From: Burkholderiales bacterium
GTDB lineage: Bacteria; Pseudomonadota; Gammaproteobacteria; Burkholderiales; Burkholderiaceae_C
Direction of reading: 5' to 3'
DNA length: 64,000 nt
NCBI GenBank assembly: GCA_018971105.1
Contig: JAGWVB010000001.1
Span: forward strand, 1-64,000
The notes beneath the pieces are model-generated. The model saw only the letters and a program-made list of their open reading frames with translations, searched no databases and was not told the DNA's origin. A program made the translations under genes and the position numbers. This document shows positions 1 to 9,174 of this stretch, in pieces; within the stretch, counting starts at the first letter, position 1, and each line of letters begins with the position of its first letter.

Positions 1-2
1 AG

Positions 3-170
3 GTACAGTGGAGGCGCTGCAGGCACGACCAACGGTCGCTCAAAACGTGACTCCGAGGGCTCATCCCGTGGGGGTCTATGTGGGGTTTCGGGGTCCGGCA
101 GGCGAAATATCAAGGCGCGACAAGCACTTAGCTTCGATCTCGAACCTTAAGTGCAGAACGTCGAATGAGT
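3..170 (+). repeat. Diverged direct repeat, copy A (about 169 bp, pair with 46732-46900)
   Basis: By-eye alignment: shared blocks gctcaaaacgtgactcc, ggggtccggc.ggcgaaatat.aaggcgcgacaagcacttagcttcgatctcg; about 85% identity by hand count; copy may extend beyond the left window edge. Confidence 0.9.
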
Positions 171-269
171 TTGCGCACGGGTCGCAGGGGATCGCCTGGG
201 GGCTTTTCGGTTTCACGCCATTTCGTTCTCGTTCATCCGCAAGACCCTCCAAGGCTTCGACAGCGACGG

Positions 270-2051
270 TCAAGCACGCGCAGGCGGCTGCGGGCATTCC
301 CAGAATCTGCGCACACGGCAGCGCGCGCAGATCGTCGAGTCCAGCCGCGGCACGATGGTCGCGATGGCGCTGCGCTTGTCCTCGAAGAGGTGGTCGGCGC
401 CGATCTGCTCGATGAAGCCGCTGCGGCGCCAGGTGTCGAGCACGCCCGGGCGCGGGCGATGGAAATAGAGGTCGCCGCCTTCGGCCCGGCGCGACGCGAG
501 TTCCGCCTCCCAGACCTCGGCGCCGGCATGATCGAGGAAATTCATGCTCTTGCTCATCACGAGCAGGTGCCGCGGGTGATCGGGCGCGTCGCGCAAGGCG
601 TGCAGGCGGTCGGAGACATGCTGAACGGCACCGAAGTACACCGAGCCCTCCATGCGCAGCATCTTCAGTTGCGGGCATTCGTGCTGCGGCACGCGCGCGT
701 CGTCGAGCACCGCGAGCCGGCGATCGGGCGCCATCGTCGCGAACCCCATTTCGCGCATCGCCGGCCGCGAGGTGCGCTGCAGGTAGACGACGAGCGAAGC
801 GACGGTGCCGATCAGGATCGCCATGTCCATCCGCGTGACGAGCGTGGCCACGAGCGTGGCACCGGCGATCGCGAGCTCGGTGCGGTTCGTGCGCGCGAGC
901 CGGCGCCAGCGCGCGATGTCCAGCAGCGACCAGGCGACGAACAGCAGCAGCCCGCCGATGGCGGCGAGCGGGATCTGCTCGAGCAGCGGCTGGCTGACGA
1001 GCACCAGCAGCAACAGCGCGACAGCCGAGAACACGGCCGCCAGCGGTGTCCTCGCGCCCGCCTCGAGGTTGGGCAGCGAGCGGTTGAGCGAGCCGCACGA
1101 GAGATAGCAGGAAAAGAAGCCGCCGACGATGTTCGACAGCCCCTGGCCGATGAATTCGCGATTGGCGTCGATGCGCTGGCCCGAGCGCAGCGCGATCGCC
1201 TTGGCGATCGAGATCGATTGTCCGAGCGCCACGATGGCAAGCGCGAAGGCGATGCCCAGCAGTTCCGGCAGGCGCCCGATCTCGAAGCGCGGCAGCGAGG
1301 GCGGTGGCAGCGCGCCCGGAATGGGTCCCACGACACGCACCGGCCCCAGCCCCCAGGCCGAGCCGTGGCGGTTGATGGCCCAGGCGACGAGGCCGCCCGC
1401 GACGAGCCCCAGCATGAGGAAGGGCAGGCGCCGGTCGAAGCGGCGGGCGACGACGGTCGCCACCAGCGTCACCGTGCCGACGACGATTGCCGGCTCGCGC
1501 GGGTCCGTCAGGCGACCGGATGCCGCGATCAGCAGGCTCACCGGGCGCGCACCCGACGGCAAATCGAGCGCCATCACGTCCTTCAAGGCATGGACCGCGA
1601 TCATCAGCGCGGCGCCGCTCATGAAGCCCATCAGCACCGAAGGCGAGATGAAGTTGGCCAGGCTACCCAGCCGCAGCGCCCCGACCAGCCATTGCAGGAG
1701 GCCGACGAGCACCGTCACCGCGAGTGCGAGCGCAATGTACTCGGGGCTGCCGGCCGCGGCCAGCGGAGCCAGGAGCGCGAACAGGGCCAGTGAGTTGGCG
1801 TTCGTCGGCCCCGAGATCACGTGCCAGCTCGAGCCGAAGGCCGCCGCCACCGCGCAGGGCACGATGGCGGAATAAATGCCGTAGACCGGGGGCAGCCCGG
1901 CAAGCGTGGCGAAGGCGATGCCTTGCGGCAAGGCCAGCACCGCGTTGGGCAACGCTGCGAGAGCGTCGGCGCGCAGTGTGCTGCGATCCACCCGGTCGAC
2001 CCAGGGGCCGAACAGGCGGCGCGAAGCGAATCTCAGATCCGGCCCTTCCAT
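270..2051 (-). CDS. SulP family sulfate/anion permease with C-terminal STAS domain
   Basis: ORF 593 aa; LPQGIAFATLAGLPPVYGIYSAIVPC...GPTNANSLALFAL SulP signature; C-terminal STAS-like region LLVMSKSMNFLDHAGAEVWEAE. Confidence 0.9.
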   Translation of the reverse strand: MEGPDLRFASRRLFGPWVDRVDRSTLRADALAALPNAVLALPQGIAFATLAGLPPVYGIYSAIVPCAVAAAFGSSWHVISGPTNANSLALFALLAPLAAAGSPEYIALALAVTVLVGLLQWLVGALRLGSLANFISPSVLMGFMSGAALMIAVHALKDVMALDLPSGARPVSLLIAASGRLTDPREPAIVVGTVTLVATVVARRFDRRLPFLMLGLVAGGLVAWAINRHGSAWGLGPVRVVGPIPGALPPPSLPRFEIGRLPELLGIAFALAIVALGQSISIAKAIALRSGQRIDANREFIGQGLSNIVGGFFSCYLSCGSLNRSLPNLEAGARTPLAAVFSAVALLLLVLVSQPLLEQIPLAAIGGLLLFVAWSLLDIARWRRLARTNRTELAIAGATLVATLVTRMDMAILIGTVASLVVYLQRTSRPAMREMGFATMAPDRRLAVLDDARVPQHECPQLKMLRMEGSVYFGAVQHVSDRLHALRDAPDHPRHLLVMSKSMNFLDHAGAEVWEAELASRRAEGGDLYFHRPRPGVLDTWRRSGFIEQIGADHLFEDKRSAIATIVPRLDSTICARCRVRRFWECPQPPARA

Positions 2052-2187
2052 GCGTCAAGTCTACGCACAAGCTCGAACTTCACGGTTCCGATGTTCGCCT
2101 CCCGCTCGGACTCGCGCAAACAGGCCGGACCCGGGGTCTTGCGGACCTTTCGATGGCTGAAAAACTTCCCAGCTCCGGCACGAGGAT

Positions 2188-3297
2188 CTAGAACTTGAGG
2201 GTCATCCCAAGGGACGCGGCGCTGGCATTCGAACCGCGGTTCGCCGGCACGACCGACGCTCCGCCGCCGAACAACTTTTGCGCACTGGTGGCGTTGTTTT
2301 CGACGCTGCCCATCGAGCAGTACAGCGTTGTGCGCTTGGACAGAAAATATTCATAGGCAAGGCTGACAGTCGTCGCCCGGCCGTCCTCGACACCAGGCAG
2401 ATTCTTATAATCCGCACGCATGACTTGCCCGCTGATTGCACTCGACCCGAAAGGTACCTTTGCACCAATCCAGGCGGCCTTCGTACCGAAGTTCGACGCG
2501 GTGGCGAGTGATTTATTGGCACTCGACGGACTGAAGTAGTAATAGCCGGCGTTCAGCTTGATCGATCCGAAGTTGTATGAGCCACCGACGAACCAATTGC
2601 GCTCCGTATCGGGCGAGCTCGGATTGTTGATCTCGCTCGCATATTGCCGCCAGGTGTTGAATGCGACATCTAGGCGCAAAGGACCATCCACATAAACGCC
2701 CCCCAGACCCAGGAACCGGCCCGTACGACTGCTCGCTTCATCATTGAAGACGAAGATCCCCTTCAGTGTCAGATTGCCGACACTTCGGCTCGCAGCCAGC
2801 GAATTGCTGATTCTGTCCGTGGACTGGAATCCACCCGAGGCCGGCGTCGCATGCGACGCCGCGTCGCTGCCGAATCCCATGCTCAATGGAGAGCCCCAGT
2901 AGTAAAGCGCGTTGACGCTGGAAAAGGCCACCGCGTCGTCCATAGGCGAGTATTGACGCCCCAGCGACACCGTCCAATTTTCGCTTTTCAGGCCGACCCA
3001 ACTTTGGCGACCGAAGGCGAGGCCTCCCGGAATCGACGTACCGGTGTCGACCGCAATGCCGGACTCCAGCACGAACTGCCCCGCCAGGCCTCCGCCGAGG
3101 TCCTCGACCCCGCGGAAGCCCAGACGACTGCCAGGCCCGACGCCAGAGTCGAGACGCTTCATGGAGCCGCCGCCCTGGCCCGTGGATACGGCGCTCACAG
3201 CGGCATCCATGATGCCGTATATCGATACATTGCCTTGCGCCATTGAACATGCGCTGACAGCCAGAGCGCCGGCGCCAATTACCAGTTCAATTTTCAT
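2188..3297 (-). CDS. Gram-negative porin (OmpC-like, betaproteobacterial general porin)
   Basis: Signal peptide MKIELVIGAGALAVSACSMAQGNVSIYGIMDAAVS; SRLGFRGVEDLGGGLAGQFVLESG; terminal Phe (GMTLKF); start trimmed to the internal ATG. Confidence 0.9.
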   Translation of the reverse strand: MKIELVIGAGALAVSACSMAQGNVSIYGIMDAAVSAVSTGQGGGSMKRLDSGVGPGSRLGFRGVEDLGGGLAGQFVLESGIAVDTGTSIPGGLAFGRQSWVGLKSENWTVSLGRQYSPMDDAVAFSSVNALYYWGSPLSMGFGSDAASHATPASGGFQSTDRISNSLAASRSVGNLTLKGIFVFNDEASSRTGRFLGLGGVYVDGPLRLDVAFNTWRQYASEINNPSSPDTERNWFVGGSYNFGSIKLNAGYYYFSPSSANKSLATASNFGTKAAWIGAKVPFGSSAISGQVMRADYKNLPGVEDGRATTVSLAYEYFLSKRTTLYCSMGSVENNATSAQKLFGGGASVVPANRGSNASAASLGMTLKF

Positions 3298-3636
3298 GAT
3301 GGTCCCCAAGTTTGGATTTGAGAAGTTGAATTCAGCCCTCGCCAATACGACAGACGATTCCGGAAGGAAATCAAGAGCAAGGTTCAGTTTTTGGCTGCCC
3401 GTGTTCTCCGCGATCGTTGGGAGTCAAGTACGAGCGCCTCCCCAACATAACGAACTGTCCAATTACGCAGCCAGAGCTACGGCCATACGAAGCTCGCTCC
3501 CGAATCGGTCGGCGCCATGTCGGCTGCATCAAACGCGCCCGCGGCGGCACTGATCGGGCCATCTGCGGCAGCAGGGAAGGGATGGACGTCGGCCCACATA
3601 CGAGGAGATGTCATCTCTGGCACGGAATCTCGCCAG

Positions 3637-5226
3637 TCAGGCCAGGCTCGACGGTCTTGGACTGTGGTCAGCATGGCGGATGAGGGTGCGCGTCAACTGC
3701 TCGACCAGCGCCAAGCGCACCGCGAGGGCGCTCGGCTCGTCCCAGAGGTTGCGCGCCTCCAGTGGATCGGCCTCGAGATCGTAGAGTTCGCCCCAGGTCC
3801 CCTCGTGGAACATCGTGATGCGGTTTTGGTCGGTGACCAGCGTGCGCGCCTGCACCGGCGTCTCGAAGCCCACGTAGGATCGCTGCTGGCATTCCTCGAT
3901 GAGCACGCCGTCGCGACCCGACGGCAAAGAGGTTCCGGAGCGATCGAAGAGGGGCACGCCCTGCACACCGTGTGGCGGCTCGATGTCGGCGCGACGCAGG
4001 ATCGTCGGACCCAGATCCATGCTGCTGGTCAAGTCGACCCTCGTGGTCGCGTCGGTGCCGGCAGGGTCCTTCCAGATGAAGGGCACGCGAACCAGTCCCT
4101 GGTAGTGCAGCGGGCCCTTGAGCATGACGCCGTGGTCGCCCATCAGGTCACCGTGGTCCGAAGTGAAGATCACGACGGTGTCGCGGTCGAGACCGAGTTC
4201 ACGCAGCGTGGCCATCACCATCCCGACCCGATCGTCGATGTTGGTGATCATCCCGTAGGTCAGCGCGATGATCTCCTGGATCTCACGCGGCGTCGCGGCG
4301 AACATGCGCGGTGAATCCAGACGCGCCTGACCCGTGGCGCGCTCGCGGCGCAACCAGTCCACGTGGCGAGGCGGATGATCCGTCGAGGTGGCCGTCGCCG
4401 GCACGGCGATCGTCCCGGGGTCGTACAGGTCCCAGTAGCGGCCGGGGGGCGTCCACGGATGATGCGGATCCGGGAACGAGCACAGCAGCGCGAAGGGATG
4501 GTCGGCGCTGTCGCGCGCATGGCGGCGCAGCCAGTTCATCGTCTGGTCCGCGATGTAATGTGTGGGGTACTGGTATTCGTCGAGCCGCGTGTGCCAGGCT
4601 TGCGGTGCGACGAATCGCGGATCCACGCTGCCATGCTCACGCCCCAATTGCCCGGCCCGCTCAGGATGCTCGAGCGCCAGCCATCTCGAGTAATCGCCGA
4701 AACATTCGTCAGCATGGTGGTTGCAGAGAACCACTTCCTGGAATCCGTAATACGGCAGGCGAATCCGGTGCCCGGGGTTCTCCCAGCTCGAGCGCAGTTC
4801 CTGCCGGTACGCCGGGTCGCTCAGGTCGATCCGCCTTGATTCCCCATAGCGCGCCGAAGCCCGCGCGGACGAAGAAGCCGTAGGCGGCAGTGCCGGAGGG
4901 CGGTCCTCCATGTTCTGCAAATGGCTCTTGCCTATCAATGCGGTGCGATAGCCGAATTCCGCCAGGACATCGGCGAAGGTGACGCTGTCCAGCGGCAGCG
5001 GGGTACCGTTGCCGCGTGCCCCATTCACCGACGGCATGCGACCGGTCATGATCGCTGCTCGGTTGGGCATGCAGACCGGGTTGGCGACATACGTCCGCTG
5101 AAACCGCGTCCCACCGGCCGCGATCGCGTCGATATGCGGCGTCCTGACGACCGCATTCCCGTAGCAGCCCAGATGATCGGCTCGCTGCTGATCGGTGAGA
5201 AAGATGAGGAAGTTGGGGGATCGCAT
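3637..5226 (-). CDS. Sulfatase family hydrolase (arylsulfatase-like)
   Basis: NFLIFLTDQQRADHLGCYGN N-terminus; CMPNRAAIMTGR matches C-x-P-x-R formylglycine motif; VIFTSDHGDLMGDHG. Confidence 0.92.
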   Translation of the reverse strand: MRSPNFLIFLTDQQRADHLGCYGNAVVRTPHIDAIAAGGTRFQRTYVANPVCMPNRAAIMTGRMPSVNGARGNGTPLPLDSVTFADVLAEFGYRTALIGKSHLQNMEDRPPALPPTASSSARASARYGESRRIDLSDPAYRQELRSSWENPGHRIRLPYYGFQEVVLCNHHADECFGDYSRWLALEHPERAGQLGREHGSVDPRFVAPQAWHTRLDEYQYPTHYIADQTMNWLRRHARDSADHPFALLCSFPDPHHPWTPPGRYWDLYDPGTIAVPATATSTDHPPRHVDWLRRERATGQARLDSPRMFAATPREIQEIIALTYGMITNIDDRVGMVMATLRELGLDRDTVVIFTSDHGDLMGDHGVMLKGPLHYQGLVRVPFIWKDPAGTDATTRVDLTSSMDLGPTILRRADIEPPHGVQGVPLFDRSGTSLPSGRDGVLIEECQQRSYVGFETPVQARTLVTDQNRITMFHEGTWGELYDLEADPLEARNLWDEPSALAVRLALVEQLTRTLIRHADHSPRPSSLA

Positions 5227-5235
5227 GGCCTTTGG

Positions 5236-6222
5236 TCATCCACGTTTGATCTTGCCGGCCTTCATGAGCCGCGACCAGCGCGCTTCGTCGGCATGGATCC
5301 GCGCCAGCGATGCAGTCGCGTCGCGATCGACGATCTCGATGCCTTGCTCATCGAAGGCCCGGCGCAATTGCGGATCCGCGATCGCCGCCCGGGCCGCGGC
5401 ATCGAGTCGGGAAAGCACCTGCGGCGGCAGACCGGCCGGCGCGGTCAAGGCCCACCAGACATCGGTCTCTTCGCCCAAGCCGCTGACGCCGAGTTCGGCA
5501 AAAGTGGGCACTTGGGGCAGTCGCGGCGATCGCGCACGGCCGGTCACGGCCAGGATGGCGAAGCGCTGGTCCTTCGCTTGCGCCACGGCAACGGGCATGC
5601 CCGCGAACATGAGGTCCAACTGCCCCGCCATGAAATCGACCATCGCCGGACCAGCGCCGCGGTAAGGCACATGGAGCAGCGAGACCTGCGCCGCCTCTTC
5701 GAACATCGCACCGACGAGATGCGACGGTGTGCCCATGCCCGCCGAACCGAAGGTCAGCTTGCCGGGGTGCGCCTTGGCGATGCGCAGCAGGGATGGCAGG
5801 TCGGTGATGCCGGTGGACCGGTTGGACATCAGGACATTGCTTTGGCCCGCCATGGATCGAATGACGGCAAGATCCCTGTCCGTGACGTAACGAATCGAAG
5901 ACGACATTTGCGGCAGCAACGTGAGTTGTCCGTCCCCCGCAAACAGGATCGTATAGCCGTCATGGGCGGAATTCGCCAAGGCCTGTGCGGCAACGGCACC
6001 GCCGGCCCCGGATCGGTTGTCCACGACAATGCTCTGGTCTAGGGCCTTGCCGAGTGCATTGGCGACGATTCGGGCCAGGATATCGGTCGGACCGCCGGGC
6101 GCGAATCCGACCAGCATGCGTATCGGCCTCGTCGGGTAGCCCTTCGCCAGGCCGAGCGCGGGAGCGCCCAGCAGGGCGCCGGCGCTCAGACCAAACCGGC
6201 GACGGGTGAAACGTTGACTCAT
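5236..6222 (-). CDS. Bug family tripartite tricarboxylate transporter substrate-binding protein
   Basis: MSQRFTRRRFGLSAGALLG (Tat-like signal) then YPTRPIRMLVGFAPGGPTDILAR...VVDNRSGAGGAVAAQALA...VPYRGAGPAM. Confidence 0.93.
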   Translation of the reverse strand: MSQRFTRRRFGLSAGALLGAPALGLAKGYPTRPIRMLVGFAPGGPTDILARIVANALGKALDQSIVVDNRSGAGGAVAAQALANSAHDGYTILFAGDGQLTLLPQMSSSIRYVTDRDLAVIRSMAGQSNVLMSNRSTGITDLPSLLRIAKAHPGKLTFGSAGMGTPSHLVGAMFEEAAQVSLLHVPYRGAGPAMVDFMAGQLDLMFAGMPVAVAQAKDQRFAILAVTGRARSPRLPQVPTFAELGVSGLGEETDVWWALTAPAGLPPQVLSRLDAAARAAIADPQLRRAFDEQGIEIVDRDATASLARIHADEARWSRLMKAGKIKRG

Positions 6223-6313
6223 GCGACAGTCTCCAAGCAGCACCTGCTCAAGATCCGAAGGGACTCATTGTTTTCACCGACGGCGAAAGACACAAGCCGC
6301 CCGGTCGCGCACA

Positions 6314-6330
6314 CATAATCGGCGCTTATG
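6314..6330. promoter_or_regulatory. Perfect short palindrome CATAA-N7-TTATG overlapping the LysR start codon
   Basis: cataa tcggcgc ttatg read directly; lies in the divergent Bug/LysR intergenic region. Confidence 0.35.
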
Positions 6331-7233
6331 AACATGCGGAATGTCGATCTGCTCGCTCTGGTCGTGAGCGAAGGTAGCCTGACGGCTGCGGCACGCGCGG
6401 CAGGCGTCTCACAGCCCGCCGTGTCTCAAGCCATGGCAGCCCTGGCGCGAGAGGTCGACAGCCCGCTGTTCCAGCGGCGCGGACGTCAGCTGTTGCCGAC
6501 CGACAGAGCCCTCGCGCTGGCACGAGCGGCACGCTCATTGGCCACCGCCCACCGACAGTTCAGCCTCGCGTCCGGTGTCGTCACGGACGATCTTCACCCG
6601 ACCGTGCTGCGCGCTGGTCTGGCACCCGCAGCAGGCTTGATGTATGGACCCAGCCTGGTACAGGCCGTGCGCGAAGATTCGGCCGACACCCTGCTGTCCA
6701 TCTCGTCGGGTCCGGCAAGCCATCTGCTAGAGCAACTCGTGCGCGGCGAATTCGATTTCGTCATCGCGCCGCGTCCGCGCGGCCTGAGGAGCCCTGGATT
6801 GCTGCACCGGGTCATGTACATCAGCCATCCGGTCATTTACGCGAGATCGGGCCACCCGCTGGCCGACGTACGCATGCTGAGCGACATCGCTCAGGCGCAT
6901 TGGGCGGTTGCGGGATCGGCAGGCACGCCGAGCAATGTGGTCGAAGAGGCCTTTCGCGTCAGGCGCTGGGCGCCACCTCATGTCGCCGTGCAATGCGCCG
7001 ACTACCCGATGCTGGTGCACATCGTCGCCAACACGGATCTGCTGGGCGTCGTGTCGCACCCTACCCTCGTACCGGATCCGCAGCAGCATGGCATCGTTCC
7101 GATCCGCGTGGCCGAAGGCTTGCCGCACTACGAGGTTTGCCTGTTCTGGTACGCCTCCGATGCCCGACGGTGGCCGACCGGCATGGCCAGCGCCCTGGCC
7201 CGTTTGGAAGCCGAGGCAAGGGCCAACGCCTGA
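6328..7233 (+). CDS. LysR family transcriptional regulator
   Basis: N-terminal HTH VDLLALVVSEGSLTAAARAAGVSQPAVSQAMAALAREVDSPLFQRRGRQLLPT. Confidence 0.92.
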   Translation: MNMRNVDLLALVVSEGSLTAAARAAGVSQPAVSQAMAALAREVDSPLFQRRGRQLLPTDRALALARAARSLATAHRQFSLASGVVTDDLHPTVLRAGLAPAAGLMYGPSLVQAVREDSADTLLSISSGPASHLLEQLVRGEFDFVIAPRPRGLRSPGLLHRVMYISHPVIYARSGHPLADVRMLSDIAQAHWAVAGSAGTPSNVVEEAFRVRRWAPPHVAVQCADYPMLVHIVANTDLLGVVSHPTLVPDPQQHGIVPIRVAEGLPHYEVCLFWYASDARRWPTGMASALARLEAEARANA

Positions 7234-7558
7234 GAGGGCATGAACACACTCGGCTGTGTCGAGAGCCGAGTCGCTTGCCAAGCAGGGGACGATCGCCGCC
7301 AATGTATTCGGTCGGCCTGTGCGGTTCGGCCTGTGCGGGCTTGCGGGCCAGCACCTTCCCAAGCTCGACCTGCCCGACGCGACGCTGAATCGGCCCAAGC
7401 GCATGGGCCGCCAGGTCCGATCCTGGGCGTCGCCCCGAAGCGCGGCCACCCGCGTACCGCACAGCCCCTGAAGTCCAGCGTTCCGCGACGGCATGCGCCC
7501 GCGCAAGAGCCTGTGCCGGAGCGCGGGCGGAACAGCGGATCAGCGGAACAGGGTCATA

Positions 7559-7583
7559 AACACATTAACCAGGCTTATGTGTT
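7559..7583. promoter_or_regulatory. Inverted repeat AACACAT-N11-ATGTGTT upstream of the MFS gene
   Basis: Perfect 7-bp arms read directly, about 150 bp upstream of the MFS start. Confidence 0.4.
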
Positions 7584-7731
7584 GGCGCGCCAGCGCCTTG
7601 TTTGCAGGGCTTCGACCTAGAACAATGAATCTCGTCGCGAACACCATCGCTCGCGATCAAGCCCAGGCCGCACAGGGTATCTCGCCCGCGAGTGACAGCA
7701 ACAAGTCGGCCCCACATCAGGAGACGCACCC

Positions 7732-9063
7732 ATGACCCAAGCCATATCGGCAACCAGTGATGCGCTGGCGCATGCCGAATCCGCGACCACCTTTCGCAAG
7801 GTCACGGCCCGGCTGATTCCGTTTCTCTTCCTCTGCTACGTGCTCAATTACATCGATCGCCTGAACGTGGGCTTCGCGCAACTCCATATGCGCAGCGACC
7901 TGGGTTTCAGCGACACCGTTTACGGCATGGGCGTCGGACTCTTCTTCATCGGCTACCTGGTCTTCGAGGTTCCGAGCAACCTCCTGCTGGAAAAGATCGG
8001 CGCGCGCAAGACACTGCTGCGCATCATGGTTCTGTGGGGCCTGGCGTCGACCGCCACCATGTTCGTGTCGACACCCGTGCAGTTCTATGTCATTCGATTC
8101 CTCGTCGGCGCTGCCGAAGCGGGATTCCTGCCCGGCATTCTTCTGTACCTGACCTATTGGTACCCGGCGGCACACCGCGGCCGCATCACCGCGATGTTCA
8201 TTTCCGCACTGCCGATCGCCGGGATCATCGGCAGCCCGATTTCCGGTTGGATCATGAACAACATGTCCGGCGTCCGCGGTCTGCATGCCTGGCAATGGCT
8301 GTTCCTGTTGGAAGGGATTCCATCGGTGGTCGTCGGGGTGATTGCCTATTTCTATCTTCAAGACGGCCCGGACAAGGCGAACTGGCTCAGCGAGCAGGAA
8401 AAGGCGCTCATCAAGCGCGACGTCGAGGCCGACCGCCGCCTGCGTGAAAGCAAGAAGCAGAAGAACTTCCTGAGCGCGCTCAGGGATCCCAAGCTGTACG
8501 TGATGGCCTTGCTGGGCTTCGCCACCTACTGGTCGGCCAACGCGATCGCTTTCTGGGCGCCGACGATCATCCGGGGCACCGGCGTGTCCAGCATCGCCCA
8601 GGTCGGACTGCTGACGGCATTGCCGTCGCTGGGCGGCCTGGTCAGCATGATCCTGGTCGGCCGACATTCCGACCGGACCCTGGAGCGGCGTTGGCATGCC
8701 GCCGGCGCCGCCTTGGTCTCGGCGACGGCGCTCGCGGTGCTGCCGCTGTTCTTCGGCAGCACGGCCGGTGCCGTCGCGCTGCTGACCCTGTGCGGCGTCG
8801 GACACTTCGCCTTCGTCGCCGTGTTCTGGACCATCCCCCCGAGCTATCTCGCCGGATCCGCCGCCGCCGGAGGCATCGCCGCCATCGGCGCCATGTCCGC
8901 GATGGGCGGCGCGATCGTCCCGGCGCTGTTGGGCTGGATCAAGACGACGACGGGGAGCCTGGGGCTGGGCATGTATGCCATCTCCGCGGTCCTCGTCATC
9001 GCTGTGACGGTGATGCTGCTGGCGATTCCGGCCTCGGCGCTCAAGGGCCAGCGCTCGACCTGA
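7732..9063 (+). CDS. MFS transporter, anion:cation symporter (ACS)-like
   Basis: LNYIDRLNVGFAQLHMRSDLGFSDTVYGMGVGLFFIGYLVFEVPSNLLLEKIGARK typical of the ACS family. Confidence 0.9.
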   Translation: MTQAISATSDALAHAESATTFRKVTARLIPFLFLCYVLNYIDRLNVGFAQLHMRSDLGFSDTVYGMGVGLFFIGYLVFEVPSNLLLEKIGARKTLLRIMVLWGLASTATMFVSTPVQFYVIRFLVGAAEAGFLPGILLYLTYWYPAAHRGRITAMFISALPIAGIIGSPISGWIMNNMSGVRGLHAWQWLFLLEGIPSVVVGVIAYFYLQDGPDKANWLSEQEKALIKRDVEADRRLRESKKQKNFLSALRDPKLYVMALLGFATYWSANAIAFWAPTIIRGTGVSSIAQVGLLTALPSLGGLVSMILVGRHSDRTLERRWHAAGAALVSATALAVLPLFFGSTAGAVALLTLCGVGHFAFVAVFWTIPPSYLAGSAAAGGIAAIGAMSAMGGAIVPALLGWIKTTTGSLGLGMYAISAVLVIAVTVMLLAIPASALKGQRST

Positions 9064-9174
9064 CGCGAACCGGAACCCATCGAAGCACCAGGATCCACGG
9101 CGAGACTGTCTCGTGGGTCCCCGGTGGGTGCGCGAAGGTCGGAGACTCGAGGCAGCCCTCGTGTCCCGGCTTCC

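Noticed and set aside
165-1793. 542-aa plus-strand ORF antisense to SulP
   Set aside because: Low-complexity R/A/H/Q-rich translation, typical of a high-GC antisense frame; SulP on the minus strand explains the region
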